A DNA stretch of 64,000 nucleotides from a virus. The first letter of the stretch is position 1; each line of letters opens with the position of its first letter. The stretch covers positions 62,001-126,000 of the IMG/VR virus record IMGVR_UViG_3300046328_000506. The stretch is one strand, 5' to 3'. A program made the position numbers and the translations under genes. Shown here piece after piece: positions 17,431-26,268 of this stretch. The notes under the pieces are model-generated. The model made no database searches, had not been told where the DNA came from, and saw only the letters and a list, made by a program, of their open reading frames with translations.

Positions 17431-18219
17431 CTACTTATTTAGCAATGGTGTTAAATCTAATATATCACATGGAATTATCTTATACCCTTCTGGATAAAGT
17501 ATATCTGAAATTTGTACTAATAGTATACCCTCAATTTTAATGTTTGTATTTCTTTCTATCAGTAATTTATACCCAGATTGCTGCATACAATACTCATAGT
17601 ATTTGTTTTTTTGTAAATGTTCAAATGGTGCAAAAAATTTAAAGTTAGAAACTCTTTCTTTACCTGTATGCTTACAAGTATAAGTTTCAACTTTTTTAAG
17701 TGCTTTGTGTCTATTTGTTTTCCAATCTACAAGCCAATAACCACCAGTATTAACATTATAACAAAGCCTATCACCAGCACCACATAACCCAAGTTCTTCA
17801 TCATACATTATAAGTTCTGAAACTATAACTCGTAAACCAAGTTTTATTAATTCCCTCTCAACTTTTATAATTGTAGAAACTGGTACTAATTCTCCATCTA
17901 CTTTTCTGTATTTATCTTTTGATTCATCTTCAAAGACTTTGTGAATTGCTGAACCACGTATTACACTCTTATCTCTTTTCTCATCCCATTGCTTTTCTAA
18001 ATCTTCCTCTGTAACTCCTAATTCTTTTGATTTTTTTTCTAACCAATAAGGTTTATTAAAAGGTTCTTTACAAAGTTCAGCTATTTTACTACAAGATAAT
18101 TTAAAACGATAATCGGGTTTAGATTTTAATGTATATCTATGTAGTTCTTCGTTAAACTCTAAATCTTTAAATACATCAAGTAAGTAATCTCTTACTTTAT
18201 TTCTTTCTTTTTTAGTCAT
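17431..18219 (-). CDS. PD-(D/E)XK exonuclease (RecB/Cas4-like)
   Basis: Protein of 262 residues. The motif order fits a RecB-family nuclease: G-S-A-I-H93 near the start of the core, E135 (V-S-E-L), D150 in G-A-G-D-R, and the D165-W-K167-T core lysine motif, followed by a late Q-x-x-x-Y-Y-E-Y-C-M-Q helix like motif QxxxY. It would digest or resect DNA in recombination or host-DNA breakdown. It overlaps thyX by 8 bases, so the two genes are co-translated. No Fe-S cysteine cluster is obvious. Confidence 0.75.
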   Translation of the reverse strand: MTKKERNKVRDYLLDVFKDLEFNEELHRYTLKSKPDYRFKLSCSKIAELCKEPFNKPYWLEKKSKELGVTEEDLEKQWDEKRDKSVIRGSAIHKVFEDESKDKYRKVDGELVPVSTIIKVERELIKLGLRVIVSELIMYDEELGLCGAGDRLCYNVNTGGYWLVDWKTNRHKALKKVETYTCKHTGKERVSNFKFFAPFEHLQKNKYYEYCMQQSGYKLLIERNTNIKIEGILLVQISDILYPEGYKIIPCDILDLTPLLNK

Positions 18220-18856
18220 TTGGAAAAAATGCTTTTAACGTATGCTTAAAGGGATTACCTTCTATGTTTTTAATTTGCTGTAACATTTCTTTTGCTACTT
18301 CTTGAGTTTCAGCTTGAGCATCTGGTTTTAAACGAAGATTAAATAAATGTAAAAATGAAAGTAACGAGCCTGTCCAAATAAATGTTGTATTAAGATTTAA
18401 AGGGAGTATTGTTCGACTTTGTTCTTTACTAACGCCTAAATCAATTAAACTATTATAAGCTAGTTTGCAAACTTCTAATACCTGCGATTCTACAATAGAA
18501 CATAATTCTTGATTTTCAACTAATCCTTCGCTCCCTTGTTTAGATGATTTAGATTGTTTTCTCCACTCTTTAATTGTAGTATAAGTATCACTAAAATCTA
18601 CATATCTACCACTAATGCTGTTAGCTGACATTCCTACTTGATGTTTAAATAATTGCCTTTCTACATAAATAGGGCAAGTAATTCTAAATTGTAATTGTGG
18701 ATGTCTAAAAACAGATGTATGCTTGTGTTCTACTAAATACTTAATCAATTTTGCATTTTGTTCTTCGGTATAATTTGATGATTCTTTATTATACGAGACA
18801 CGAGCCGCATTAACCACCATAATATCATCCCCAAAGACTTCTAATAATTCTACCAT
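18212..18856 (-). CDS. thyX: Flavin-dependent thymidylate synthase ThyX
   Basis: Protein of 214 residues, normal for ThyX, which makes dTMP from dUMP with FAD and methylene-tetrahydrofolate. The signature region is P-x-Y-V-E-R-Q-L-F-K-H-Q-V-G-M-S-A-N-S-I-S-G-R-Y split across residues 62-85, preceded by H46-T-S-V-F-R-H and followed by a conserved L-P-L-N-L-N-T-T-F-I-W-T segment and A-Q-A-E-T. The classical R-H-R triplet reads K71-H72-Q73 here, a variant I recall from other phages. It sits with RNR genes, completing the dNTP supply. Confidence 0.9.
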   Translation of the reverse strand: MVELLEVFGDDIMVVNAARVSYNKESSNYTEEQNAKLIKYLVEHKHTSVFRHPQLQFRITCPIYVERQLFKHQVGMSANSISGRYVDFSDTYTTIKEWRKQSKSSKQGSEGLVENQELCSIVESQVLEVCKLAYNSLIDLGVSKEQSRTILPLNLNTTFIWTGSLLSFLHLFNLRLKPDAQAETQEVAKEMLQQIKNIEGNPFKHTLKAFFPND

Positions 18857-18882
18857 AATTCTTTACTGTTTAATTTAAAATA

Positions 18883-18914
18883 CAAATATAGTCTCTACAC
18901 ACAACAAATGCAAA
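18883..18914 (-). promoter_or_regulatory. Promoter of the thyX-nuclease operon
   Basis: Minus-strand TTTG (18911-18914), 20-base spacer, TATATTTG (18883-18890), ending 27 bases before the thyX ATG. It matches the Bacteroidota -33/-7 consensus fully. Confidence 0.7.
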
Positions 18915-18957
18915 GACTAGATAGTTTATTTTTGTTTTGTAATGTGTAACATTAATT

Positions 18958-21693
18958 TTATTCACAACTAATACAATGCGCAAATTTACGACTAAACTCA
19001 GAAGCAGATGAAATGTTATGCTGATAATACAAAGTCTTAACTCCCATATCGTGTGCAAGTAACATTAATCTATTTACTTCTTTTGCTGTAGTATCTGCTG
19101 TAATAAATAAGTTTAATGATTGTGATTGGTCAATATACTTTTGCCTATGTGCTGCTTGTATAATTATTTCTTCTTGACTAATCTCTCGTGATGTTTTAAA
19201 TACTAACTTCTCATCATCTGTAAGGAAATCTAAATGTAACACACTTCCCTTTTCTTTCATTATACTATTCCATACTTCATCGGTATTTTTACCTTTTTTA
19301 ATTAATAAGTTTTGTAAGTAGGGATTTTTAATTACAAACTTTCCTTTTGCTAAATCTTTAATATAATAGTTACTATCGTAAGGTTCTATACTTTGACTTA
19401 CTTGTCCTAAAATAAACGCACTACTTGTTGTGGGGGCAATTGCTTGTAGTGTAGTATTTCTTCTACCTGTTCCTTTTGTCCATTCACATTCACCAAACAT
19501 TACAGCTAACTTTTTAGACGCTTTTAAGGCTTGTGATTGAATTGTTTTTTGTATTGATACATTATGTAGTCTTGCTTCCAACGATTCAAATGGTATCATC
19601 TTAGATTGTAAATAAGAGTGATAACCTAACCTGCCAATACCTAATGCTCTATGATTCTTAGCAAAGTTTACTGTCTTTTCCATGAACTTTATCTTAGATG
19701 CCTTATTTATAAACTCTGTCATTACAGCATCCAATAAAAACGTAACTACTTCTACACAATCTGTATCTTTCCACTCTTCATAATACAAATCATTTAAGGA
19801 AGCTAAATCACACACAAAAGATTCTTCAGTATTTACTGGCAAACAAACTTCAGAACAATTAGATGTGATAACACTATTACAAATCCAAAGATGCTCATTT
19901 GAATTCACTGTCGTACAATACACATCTTCATTACCAACATATTCTATAGATTTTATTTTATACGATTTTTTACAGTTACTCCTATATTCTCTATCTTCAA
20001 TAATAATATTTTTTCGTGATAAAAATCCTGTGTATTTTTCTAATTCTAATGCTGCATTTTTATCTCCAAAATATAATCTCCAACAATCCTTTGTTTCATA
20101 ATATTTATGACCACCATTTCCGTCTGGTAACAATGTTTCGCCAGCTTTTCTCATTATTGCTATCTTTGCATTTAAACCGAGATTGTTAAATAGTATTTGT
20201 AATTCTTCTAAAAACTCTCGATTAATGTTTGATAGTGATACTTGAAGTGCTTGATTACTTTCTTGTAATCCGACTGTGCCATCAGCATATAATAATCCCC
20301 TTATATATTGCCATTGAGTTAATTCGTCAGATTCCCAAATCCATTGTGGCACATATCCTTTTTCAAAATTTAATGCTTTTTTTAAACTTTTACTTGTTAA
20401 TCTTTTCTTTTTAACAGTAGAATGATAAACTGCACAATCTGCAAATTTTGCAATTTCATAAACTCTATTGTTTACTCCAATATTTGATTTATATTTGTTA
20501 GTAATATTAGTAAAACATGTTTCAATTTCTGGTATTAAATCAAAATCGTTTTCCCACACATCTAACATAACAGAGTCTTTATGCTGAGTTCCATCTGCTT
20601 GATATAGTCCTAATAAAAACGCCTCTTCTTGCATTGAATTTTTGCCAAAAATACCTTTGTTTGTTTGAGTGCAAACTTTATCATCAACTTTTAAATCTTT
20701 ACATTCAACCATGCCATACTTATTGTCTCCATAATAAACTTTTACTTTGTGATAAGAAGTAACTGTGTGAGTAATTCCATTCTCCAAAGTTAATTTATAC
20801 ACAGGAGCATCTTTCTCAATTAATCTCATTGGGGAAGCAGTTACAATTTTTGTATTATCAAAAAGTGTTAATTCTTCACCTCTGTCATATAATTCTTTAA
20901 CAGTTAATAAGCCGTCTGAGGTTGGAACTCGTTCACTCCCTATTACACAAAGATTTGACGCTTTAATCAAGGATTTGTTCTTATAAACTTCTGGTGTAGA
21001 TTCTCCGTTATTTACATTATCTTTAAAAAATATGTAAGGTAAACCTGTTTCAAATCTTTTCTGAATTACTTTAGCCCAAAGATTTCTTTTTTCAGCATCA
21101 CCCTCTTTCATTTTTTTAATCCAATCAGAAGAAATACATACTCCCCAAGTTAATTGTTGTATTGGATTACCTTCTTTTCTTATGCCCAACCACTCCTCTA
21201 TATCTGGATGTGTAATGTCTTGGTAAACAGCAAGATAACCCCTTCTTGATGAGCCTTGAGAAATCGTATTACTTACACTTTGGAATAGTTCTAAGAAACT
21301 AAATGTACCATTACTCTTACCATTGTTTGTAATAGCACTGCCTCTTGGTCTTACATCTCCAAAATAAGCTGATGTACCACCGCCAAGTTTACTCATCATA
21401 CCTATTTCTGCTGATGTTGATAAAATATCTTCTACTGTATCGTTTACATAACTTGAAAAGCAAGAGATTGGTAAACCTCTGTCTGTGCCAAAGTTAGTCC
21501 AAATAGGTGTAGATAAACTTATCCAACCATTAGCTATGTATTGTTGTAGTTTTATAGAGAAACCTTCTATCCCTAATATCTTTTCAGCATTATCCCCAAC
21601 TATTTTTATTCTTTCTTCTACTGTTTGATTTGGTAGTAAATAATCTTTTGATAGAAACTCCTTAGAGTAGTCTGTAAGCCATCTTATAGTCAT
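18958..21693 (-). CDS. nrdA: Ribonucleotide reductase large subunit with intein
   Basis: Precursor of 911 residues; removal of the intein (residues 249-612) leaves 547, short but complete for phage class I NrdA. Visible reductase features: P-I-S-C78-F (substrate-face redox Cys), G-G-G-T-S-A-Y loop, the N247-L-(intein)-C613-S-E615 catalytic motif that carries the thiyl Cys, a P-T-T-S-S-A-F / E-P-Y phosphate-site region, and a C-terminal C-I-S-C-E pair that passes electrons. It reduces ribonucleotides to deoxyribonucleotides with NrdB. It lies 22 bases after nrdB in the same operon. Confidence 0.93.
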   Translation of the reverse strand: MTIRWLTDYSKEFLSKDYLLPNQTVEERIKIVGDNAEKILGIEGFSIKLQQYIANGWISLSTPIWTNFGTDRGLPISCFSSYVNDTVEDILSTSAEIGMMSKLGGGTSAYFGDVRPRGSAITNNGKSNGTFSFLELFQSVSNTISQGSSRRGYLAVYQDITHPDIEEWLGIRKEGNPIQQLTWGVCISSDWIKKMKEGDAEKRNLWAKVIQKRFETGLPYIFFKDNVNNGESTPEVYKNKSLIKASNLCVIGSERVPTSDGLLTVKELYDRGEELTLFDNTKIVTASPMRLIEKDAPVYKLTLENGITHTVTSYHKVKVYYGDNKYGMVECKDLKVDDKVCTQTNKGIFGKNSMQEEAFLLGLYQADGTQHKDSVMLDVWENDFDLIPEIETCFTNITNKYKSNIGVNNRVYEIAKFADCAVYHSTVKKKRLTSKSLKKALNFEKGYVPQWIWESDELTQWQYIRGLLYADGTVGLQESNQALQVSLSNINREFLEELQILFNNLGLNAKIAIMRKAGETLLPDGNGGHKYYETKDCWRLYFGDKNAALELEKYTGFLSRKNIIIEDREYRSNCKKSYKIKSIEYVGNEDVYCTTVNSNEHLWICNSVITSNCSEVCLPVNTEESFVCDLASLNDLYYEEWKDTDCVEVVTFLLDAVMTEFINKASKIKFMEKTVNFAKNHRALGIGRLGYHSYLQSKMIPFESLEARLHNVSIQKTIQSQALKASKKLAVMFGECEWTKGTGRRNTTLQAIAPTTSSAFILGQVSQSIEPYDSNYYIKDLAKGKFVIKNPYLQNLLIKKGKNTDEVWNSIMKEKGSVLHLDFLTDDEKLVFKTSREISQEEIIIQAAHRQKYIDQSQSLNLFITADTTAKEVNRLMLLAHDMGVKTLYYQHNISSASEFSRKFAHCISCE
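19858..20949 (-). other. Intein in NrdA (LAGLIDADG type)
   Basis: Protein-splicing element of 364 residues. It starts with Cys (C-V-I-G-S-E-R-V-P-T), has a block-B-like T-S-Y-H-K region, two LAGLIDADG-like helices (residues 359-368 F-L-L-G-L-Y-Q-A-D-G and 463-472 Y-I-R-G-L-L-Y-A-D-G) and ends N-S-V-I-T-S-N followed by Cys +1. The C-terminal penultimate residue is Ser where His is usual, a known tolerated variant in some inteins. The splice site falls directly before the catalytic radical Cys of NrdA, the classic conserved-site choice for homing elements. Confidence 0.88.
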
Positions 21694-21715
21694 TGGTTTT
21701 ATCTATTATAGGTTG

Positions 21716-23665
21716 TTAAAATAAATCGTCTGAAGTAATGCTTTGTGCTTTCTTAGTGTAATTTGTAGGTACTTTATTGAAAAAGTCTGTATGTGTATTA
21801 GATAAGGTTTCTACATCAAACCATGCTACTTGTTTTAATAGTTCTGTATTAACATAGTATATCTTATTAGCGCCTATCATTTCTAATGACTTGTTAAATC
21901 TATCTTTTAAAAATTCTATAACTACATTTTTAGGTAAGAAATCTATTTCTCCATTTTGGAATATCCAATCTACTATTTTTTCTTCTGCTGAAAATGCTTT
22001 TTTACAAGCTCTTGTAATTGTGTCGTAAAACTCTTGTGTAAATATTTCTGGGCATTGCTTTTTAACTAAACTAATGATATAAGCCCCAGCTTTGGCATGG
22101 AGGTCTTCCTCTGACCTTGTAGCTTGTATTACATTATCAATACCTTTAAATAAATTCTTTTCTTTGTTGAATGATTTAATAATGAGGAACTGAGAAAACA
22201 AAGATACATTCTCTATAAATAAACTAAATAGAGTAAGGGTTAGTATGTATTGTTCTTTGTTATTTGAGCTTGCGTTTTTTAAATATTTTTCTAAATAATC
22301 TATTCTCCCTTGTATAACAGGTTCTTCTATTAGTTTTTCAAACGCTTCATTTAAACCTAATAATTCTAAAAGATTAGCATAAGCTCTTAGATGACGAATT
22401 TCCGAGTTACCCCCAATAAACGTACAATTATTATATCTTGTTACAATTGCACCAGATGGTACAGTTACACAATATATATTTCCTGTGTAATTTTCTATTG
22501 TTTCTTTAAGTGCGCTAAATGCTACTTTTTCTCTGTTAGCAATAAATGAAACAATATAAACATCGTTAAATGTTTCTTTTCTGGAATCTTTATGTATTCC
22601 CATATTAGCTTTATATCCAGCCAATGTTCCTATCATTTGTACAATATCAGCGTTTGTTTTGTCTGTGGTAGAATATTTTATCTTACAATCTTTTTTGTGT
22701 GGTAATCTTGTGCCATCCCAGTAAGACAATTCTTCAACAAAATCTTTACACCATAAATGAGATTGTTTATCAATTACAACCCAATTAAATTGCTTGTAAT
22801 TAAATTCTGTATCCATATCAATTTCAACTTTAATGTAACCTGTTTTTGTCACATTAAACGTTCTATATGTTACATCGCAATCTTTTAATATTTCAAAAAG
22901 CCTTTCTTTTTTACGTTCTTTCTTAACACTTATTTCATAAGTATGACAATTAGAACTTGTGCCCCTATGCCTTTTTTCTCCACTTTTTAATCTTCTCCAA
23001 CGAATTGAACCATCTGCTTGTATCGCAATTTTTAATCTTTCTAATGATGTTAGTTTATGAATTTCACCATTAATAATACCTGCTTCTGGTAAAAAATTAT
23101 TACTATTTTTTACACCAAGTTCTTTAATACTTTTTGATGTGTAGTTTCCTTTTGAATCAAAATACACGATTCTATGATTTGGTGTGATTTGTACATCAAT
23201 ACCTTTTTTGTGAAGTTTGTGAATTTCTCCAGAGTAATGTTCTTTAATAGTCCTAAGTGCTGGTGTAAAATTAATCTTACAATCTTCAGTATACTGTGCT
23301 ACTAAATCACCAACATTTATTTTTTCAAAATTTACCCATCCATTTGGTGTTAGTATTTCAGTGCCTTCAATATGACACTCACCGAAGCTAACACCCAGCA
23401 TATCAAATTCTGGTTTGGGGAATTGATTATACAAGTTACTCCAAAACCTTTTTACATTTACTTCTATTTGTGATATTGCAAGCATTGCATTTGTTACAGC
23501 ACTTCGTTCTACGACACTCAAATTTGCTTTGAAGTCTTGTATATCACTGTTATAATTGAACTCGCTATGAAGCCAATAGCTATGGTTTATAGCATCTACA
23601 AAATCTATTAACTCTGGGTACTCGTAAGGTTTTAACGTAGTTCTTTTTTCAAATATATTTGGCAT
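21716..23665 (-). CDS. nrdB: Ribonucleotide reductase small subunit with intein
   Basis: Precursor of 649 residues; without the intein (97-420) it is 325, typical of class I NrdB. Ferritin-like helices carry the metal ligands: first helix near residues 60-70 (Q-I-E-V-N), the S421-E422-I-R-H425 motif after the intein, and later E-N-V-S-L-F and E-E-D-L-H-A-K-A. It forms the radical cofactor that NrdA uses. It is the first gene of the operon after a consensus promoter. Confidence 0.92.
   Translation of the reverse strand: MPNIFEKRTTLKPYEYPELIDFVDAINHSYWLHSEFNYNSDIQDFKANLSVVERSAVTNAMLAISQIEVNVKRFWSNLYNQFPKPEFDMLGVSFGECHIEGTEILTPNGWVNFEKINVGDLVAQYTEDCKINFTPALRTIKEHYSGEIHKLHKKGIDVQITPNHRIVYFDSKGNYTSKSIKELGVKNSNNFLPEAGIINGEIHKLTSLERLKIAIQADGSIRWRRLKSGEKRHRGTSSNCHTYEISVKKERKKERLFEILKDCDVTYRTFNVTKTGYIKVEIDMDTEFNYKQFNWVVIDKQSHLWCKDFVEELSYWDGTRLPHKKDCKIKYSTTDKTNADIVQMIGTLAGYKANMGIHKDSRKETFNDVYIVSFIANREKVAFSALKETIENYTGNIYCVTVPSGAIVTRYNNCTFIGGNSEIRHLRAYANLLELLGLNEAFEKLIEEPVIQGRIDYLEKYLKNASSNNKEQYILTLTLFSLFIENVSLFSQFLIIKSFNKEKNLFKGIDNVIQATRSEEDLHAKAGAYIISLVKKQCPEIFTQEFYDTITRACKKAFSAEEKIVDWIFQNGEIDFLPKNVVIEFLKDRFNKSLEMIGANKIYYVNTELLKQVAWFDVETLSNTHTDFFNKVPTNYTKKAQSITSDDLF
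22406..23377 (-). other. Intein in NrdB
   Basis: Protein-splicing element of 324 residues beginning C97-H-I-E-G-T-E-I-L-T-P and ending F-I-G-G-N420 with Ser421 as the +1 nucleophile. Block B is seen as I-T-P-N-H-R-I-V. A degenerate LAGLIDADG pair is at about 211-220 (L-K-I-A-I-Q-A-D-G-S) and 310-319 (V-E-E-L-S-Y-W-D-G-T), so the homing nuclease may still be active. The penultimate residue is Gly, not His. The splice point is one residue before the first metal ligand of the E-x-x-H motif. Confidence 0.85.
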
Positions 23666-23697
23666 TGTATAATTGTTTATAATTTTAAAAAGGATTG

Positions 23698-23729
23698 CAA
23701 AGATAGTCTATAAAAACAAAAAACCCAAA
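23698..23729 (-). promoter_or_regulatory. Promoter of the nrdB-nrdA operon
   Basis: Minus-strand TTTG (23726-23729), 20-base spacer, TATCTTTG (23698-23705). The -33 box lies inside the first arm of the terminator hairpin just upstream, so termination and initiation signals share bases. Confidence 0.7.
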
Positions 23730-23756
23730 TACTATGATACTTAGGTATTTGGGTTT
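23721..23756. terminator. Intrinsic terminator between a membrane gene and nrdB
   Basis: Perfect 12-bp stem (AAACCCAAATAC, 23721-23732, with GTATTTGGGTTT, 23745-23756) and a 12-base loop. On the minus strand it is followed by a T-rich run, so it ends transcription of the upstream membrane-protein gene. Confidence 0.75.
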
Positions 23757-23784
23757 AACTGTTTGAAATACATTATTTTATTTA

Positions 23785-24039
23785 CTAAAAAATTAATGTA
23801 AATATTAATATAATTATTTCAGCAATCCAATAATTTAATATTACTGATAAAGTAGTCATTAGCCACAAGTTATCATCTACTAAATCTTTAAAATATTTGT
23901 TTACTTTGTCTTGTTGTTCTTCTGGATTGTATTCATCTAATTCTACTGTTCTCGCTAAATACCAATTGTATAACAATAAAGATATGTAAATAGCTGATGC
24001 TGAAAACGCATATAGAATGTCTTTTGTTTTTTGATTCAT
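23785..24039 (-). CDS. Two-helix membrane protein (holin candidate)
   Basis: Start taken at the ATG at 24039 (an alternative is at 24045). About 84 residues with one hydrophobic helix near residues 8-27, an acidic central loop (D-E-Y-N-P-E-E-Q-Q-D) and a second helix at the C-terminus. It is a single-gene unit with its own promoter and terminator. Holins often look like this, but nothing proves it. Confidence 0.5.
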   Translation of the reverse strand: MNQKTKDILYAFSASAIYISLLLYNWYLARTVELDEYNPEEQQDKVNKYFKDLVDDNLWLMTTLSVILNYWIAEIIILIFTLIF

Positions 24040-24058
24040 AAACATTAGTTTTATAATG

Positions 24059-24090
24059 CAAATTTAAGTACAAATAATTTAATATCACAA
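24059..24090 (-). promoter_or_regulatory. Leftward promoter of a divergent pair
   Basis: Minus-strand TAAATTTG (24059-24066) with a weaker ATTG-like -33 box about 21 bases upstream. It faces away from the rightward promoter at 24094-24125, so this intergenic space is a divergent control region. Confidence 0.45.
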
Positions 24091-24093
24091 TAA

Positions 24094-24125
24094 TTTGATA
24101 AAGATTTTTATTATTTATATCTTTG
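24094..24125 (+). promoter_or_regulatory. Rightward promoter at 24.1 kb
   Basis: TTTG (24094-24097), 20-base spacer, TATCTTTG (24118-24125), 29 bases before the next ATG. Full match to the Bacteroidota consensus. Confidence 0.7.
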
Positions 24126-24154
24126 TGCAAAATTAAAACTGATAAAAATAATAA

Positions 24155-24901
24155 ATGGAAACTTTAAAGACATTCAATATAAGTGAATATCCTTGTTTTG
24201 TAAAACGAGATGTGTTGAGAAAAGAAATAGAAGCATTAGGTATTAATGTAAATTGTGTATATGATATGTATGTATCAGAAGTACAAACTTATAAACATGG
24301 AAAGTATGTTTTTGTTTGGAGAACTTCTGGAGTACAAGATTTAATGGGAGATAACATAAAAGATTTAACGGAAAAACAAAAAGAGGATTTAGTGTACTTA
24401 GCTGCAAATGATAATTCTTTTATTTATAATGTGTTTGTTATCCCAATATCTATATTTGACAAAACTCCGTATATTGGCTTTCCTGCTGATACATATTCTG
24501 GTGATGTTATATCTAAATTAAAATGGATTATTGGGGAATTAAAAAAAGATGCCGAACAATACATTGATAGGTTTTTATCTTATAATGAGTACATTATTCG
24601 TCTGAGTATTGACTGGTATGATGGAAATGATGCTGAATATGAGTTTTTATTCAAACAAAATTTGCAAAATGAGTTATTTTACATTACCAATATCACAGGT
24701 AGAGGAGATACTTATAGATTTGGTATTGATAATAAGATTAGTAAATTAATAAGCGAAAATTTTAAAAGTATTATAGACAACTTTAAACTTACCTCTTATA
24801 CAAGAAATGAAAGTAGGGATAGAGAAAAAGAAGTTAATGGCGAGAAAATTCTCCATAAATGTTACGAAACTGATTATATAATTAAATTACCAATAAACTA
24901 A
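24155..24901 (+). CDS. Hypothetical protein
   Basis: Protein of 248 residues, mixed alpha/beta and acidic, first gene of the short rightward operon 24.15-26.6 kb. No recognisable active-site motif. One Cys near each end and a long charged C-terminal segment (R-N-E-S-R-D-R-E-K-E). Confidence 0.55.
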   Translation: METLKTFNISEYPCFVKRDVLRKEIEALGINVNCVYDMYVSEVQTYKHGKYVFVWRTSGVQDLMGDNIKDLTEKQKEDLVYLAANDNSFIYNVFVIPISIFDKTPYIGFPADTYSGDVISKLKWIIGELKKDAEQYIDRFLSYNEYIIRLSIDWYDGNDAEYEFLFKQNLQNELFYITNITGRGDTYRFGIDNKISKLISENFKSIIDNFKLTSYTRNESRDREKEVNGEKILHKCYETDYIIKLPIN

Positions 24902-24922
24902 ATTTAACCTCCCTATAAAAAC

Positions 24923-25015
24923 ATGAGTACAATTATTATTATTTTTGCTCTTTTAGTTGTAATTAATTATGGTGTAAATATTTACATGAATAAAAAATCA
25001 AATGAGACTAATTAA
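24923..25015 (+). CDS. Single-pass membrane peptide
   Basis: A 30-residue ORF with an Ile/Leu/Val-rich helix at residues 3-21 and a polar Lys/Asn-rich tail. Its stop overlaps the start of the next gene by 14 bases. Short, so tentative, but the spacing and A-rich leader fit the neighbours. Confidence 0.4.
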   Translation: MSTIIIIFALLVVINYGVNIYMNKKSNETN

Positions 25016-25268
25016 TCTTTCATCAATACCTAAGTTTGGAGAATTATCTACTGAGGAAGCTATTGATTATTGCTTAGATAATGATATAGATACAATACGT
25101 GATAACTTCTCAGATTATAAAATAGAATATACTTTATCTGATTTAATTGTAATACCTGAATATAAAACTAAAACTATTTGGGAGAACATTAGGGATAGGG
25201 GAATTGAATATTTAGAAAGACAAGAGTTAAAAATTAAGATAAACTATTACCCAAAAGAATTTGAATAA
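25002..25268 (+). CDS. Hypothetical protein
   Basis: Protein of 88 residues, acidic first half and a Lys-rich end. Function not recognised. Confidence 0.45.
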   Translation: MRLINLSSIPKFGELSTEEAIDYCLDNDIDTIRDNFSDYKIEYTLSDLIVIPEYKTKTIWENIRDRGIEYLERQELKIKINYYPKEFE

Positions 25269-25272
25269 AAAT

Positions 25273-25512
25273 ATGAAAACATATAAGTTGAGAAAATACA
25301 ATCCAAGTGGTCTTTTTGAAATCACAGAAAAAGATTACACTAAATTGAAAGGGGTTATTTTTTCAGAAGAAACAGATTCTATTGATATATTAAAATGCAC
25401 AGATACAAAAAGTGGTAACGAAGTGTATTTAAAAAATCTTTCTGTAAAAAATAATATTGCACAATTAGGGGCAAAAGGATATTTACCAAAAGTTATAGAT
25501 TTTAATAAATAA
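25273..25512 (+). CDS. Hypothetical protein
   Basis: Start placed at the ATG at 25273; the TTG at 25261 would overlap the preceding gene. 79 residues with a mixed beta pattern and no motif. Its TAA overlaps the next ATG. Confidence 0.45.
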   Translation: MKTYKLRKYNPSGLFEITEKDYTKLKGVIFSEETDSIDILKCTDTKSGNEVYLKNLSVKNNIAQLGAKGYLPKVIDFNK

Positions 25513-25649
25513 TGAAACTTAAAATAGAAATACCACCTAATCAAGCTAACGCCTCATGCCCTAATAAAAATGAATGTAAAATAATTAGGATACCAAATGG
25601 TGATAGTGAAAGTTTAATGTGTAAGAACTGTAATAAAAAAGTAAATTAA
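25512..25649 (+). CDS. Small zinc-finger-like protein
   Basis: A 45-residue ORF with four Cys arranged C-x5-C and C-x2-C (S-C-P-N-K-N-E-C ... C-K-N-C), suggesting one zinc ribbon. It fits tightly between neighbours, sharing a base with the previous stop. Confidence 0.5.
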   Translation: MKLKIEIPPNQANASCPNKNECKIIRIPNGDSESLMCKNCNKKVN

Positions 25650-25650
25650 A

Positions 25651-25956
25651 ATGAAGAAACTTGTATATGGAACACCTATGATAGATATATCTGACTTAGA
25701 ACAAGTAAAAGAAGAATCTACTAATAAAGTATTTAATGAAATAAAAATTAATCACTCAGAATTTATACAACAAACTTATAGTGAATCAATGACAGATTCT
25801 TCAAAAGTTAAAGTAATGACCTCTGTTTGTCTACTAACATCAAGAGAATTTGTTACACTAAATAAAATAATAGAAAAGTTAGAATCTGAGGATTATAGTA
25901 AAGGTGAAATAATTGAACAATTAAGAAAATTAACAACAGAAACTATTTATTTATGA
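25651..25956 (+). CDS. Hypothetical protein
   Basis: Protein of 101 residues, mostly helical and charged; ends by overlapping the next gene by 4 bases. No family recognised. Confidence 0.45.
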   Translation: MKKLVYGTPMIDISDLEQVKEESTNKVFNEIKINHSEFIQQTYSESMTDSSKVKVMTSVCLLTSREFVTLNKIIEKLESEDYSKGEIIEQLRKLTTETIYL

Positions 25957-26267
25957 AACTAACAATTGATACAAAACTAAAACAAATAATGATAGAAGAT
26001 TCTGTTAGTATTAACGAACTAAATTCTTTTATAGTAAAGAATGGTTATAATGATTATACAATAGTTTCAAAAGAAAAAATAGAAGCAGATAAATTAAGGG
26101 AATGGTTTAATCAACCAAGAGATTATATTACAACAAACAATCTCCCAACTTTTAATCCTACATATTATGGCGGTAATGATGCACTTGATAATAGTAAATC
26201 AATGATAGGTAAGGTTACAACAAATGGTAGTATGTCTTTTGGTAACTTCTCTAAAAACGCTTTGTAA
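25953..26267 (+). CDS. Hypothetical protein
   Basis: Protein of 104 residues. The C-terminal half is Asn/Ser/Gly-rich and low in secondary structure. Translationally coupled to the gene before it through an ATGA overlap. Confidence 0.45.
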   Translation: MKLTIDTKLKQIMIEDSVSINELNSFIVKNGYNDYTIVSKEKIEADKLREWFNQPRDYITTNNLPTFNPTYYGGNDALDNSKSMIGKVTTNGSMSFGNFSKNAL

Positions 26268-26268
26268 T

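Noticed and set aside
18870-19058. Minus-strand 62-codon ORF at the nrdA 3' end
   Set aside because: Overlaps the NrdA C-terminus in another frame and covers the thyX promoter; chance frame.
23933-24130. 65-codon minus-strand ORF over the divergent promoters
   Set aside because: Would span the control region and the membrane-protein gene in another frame; no coding character.
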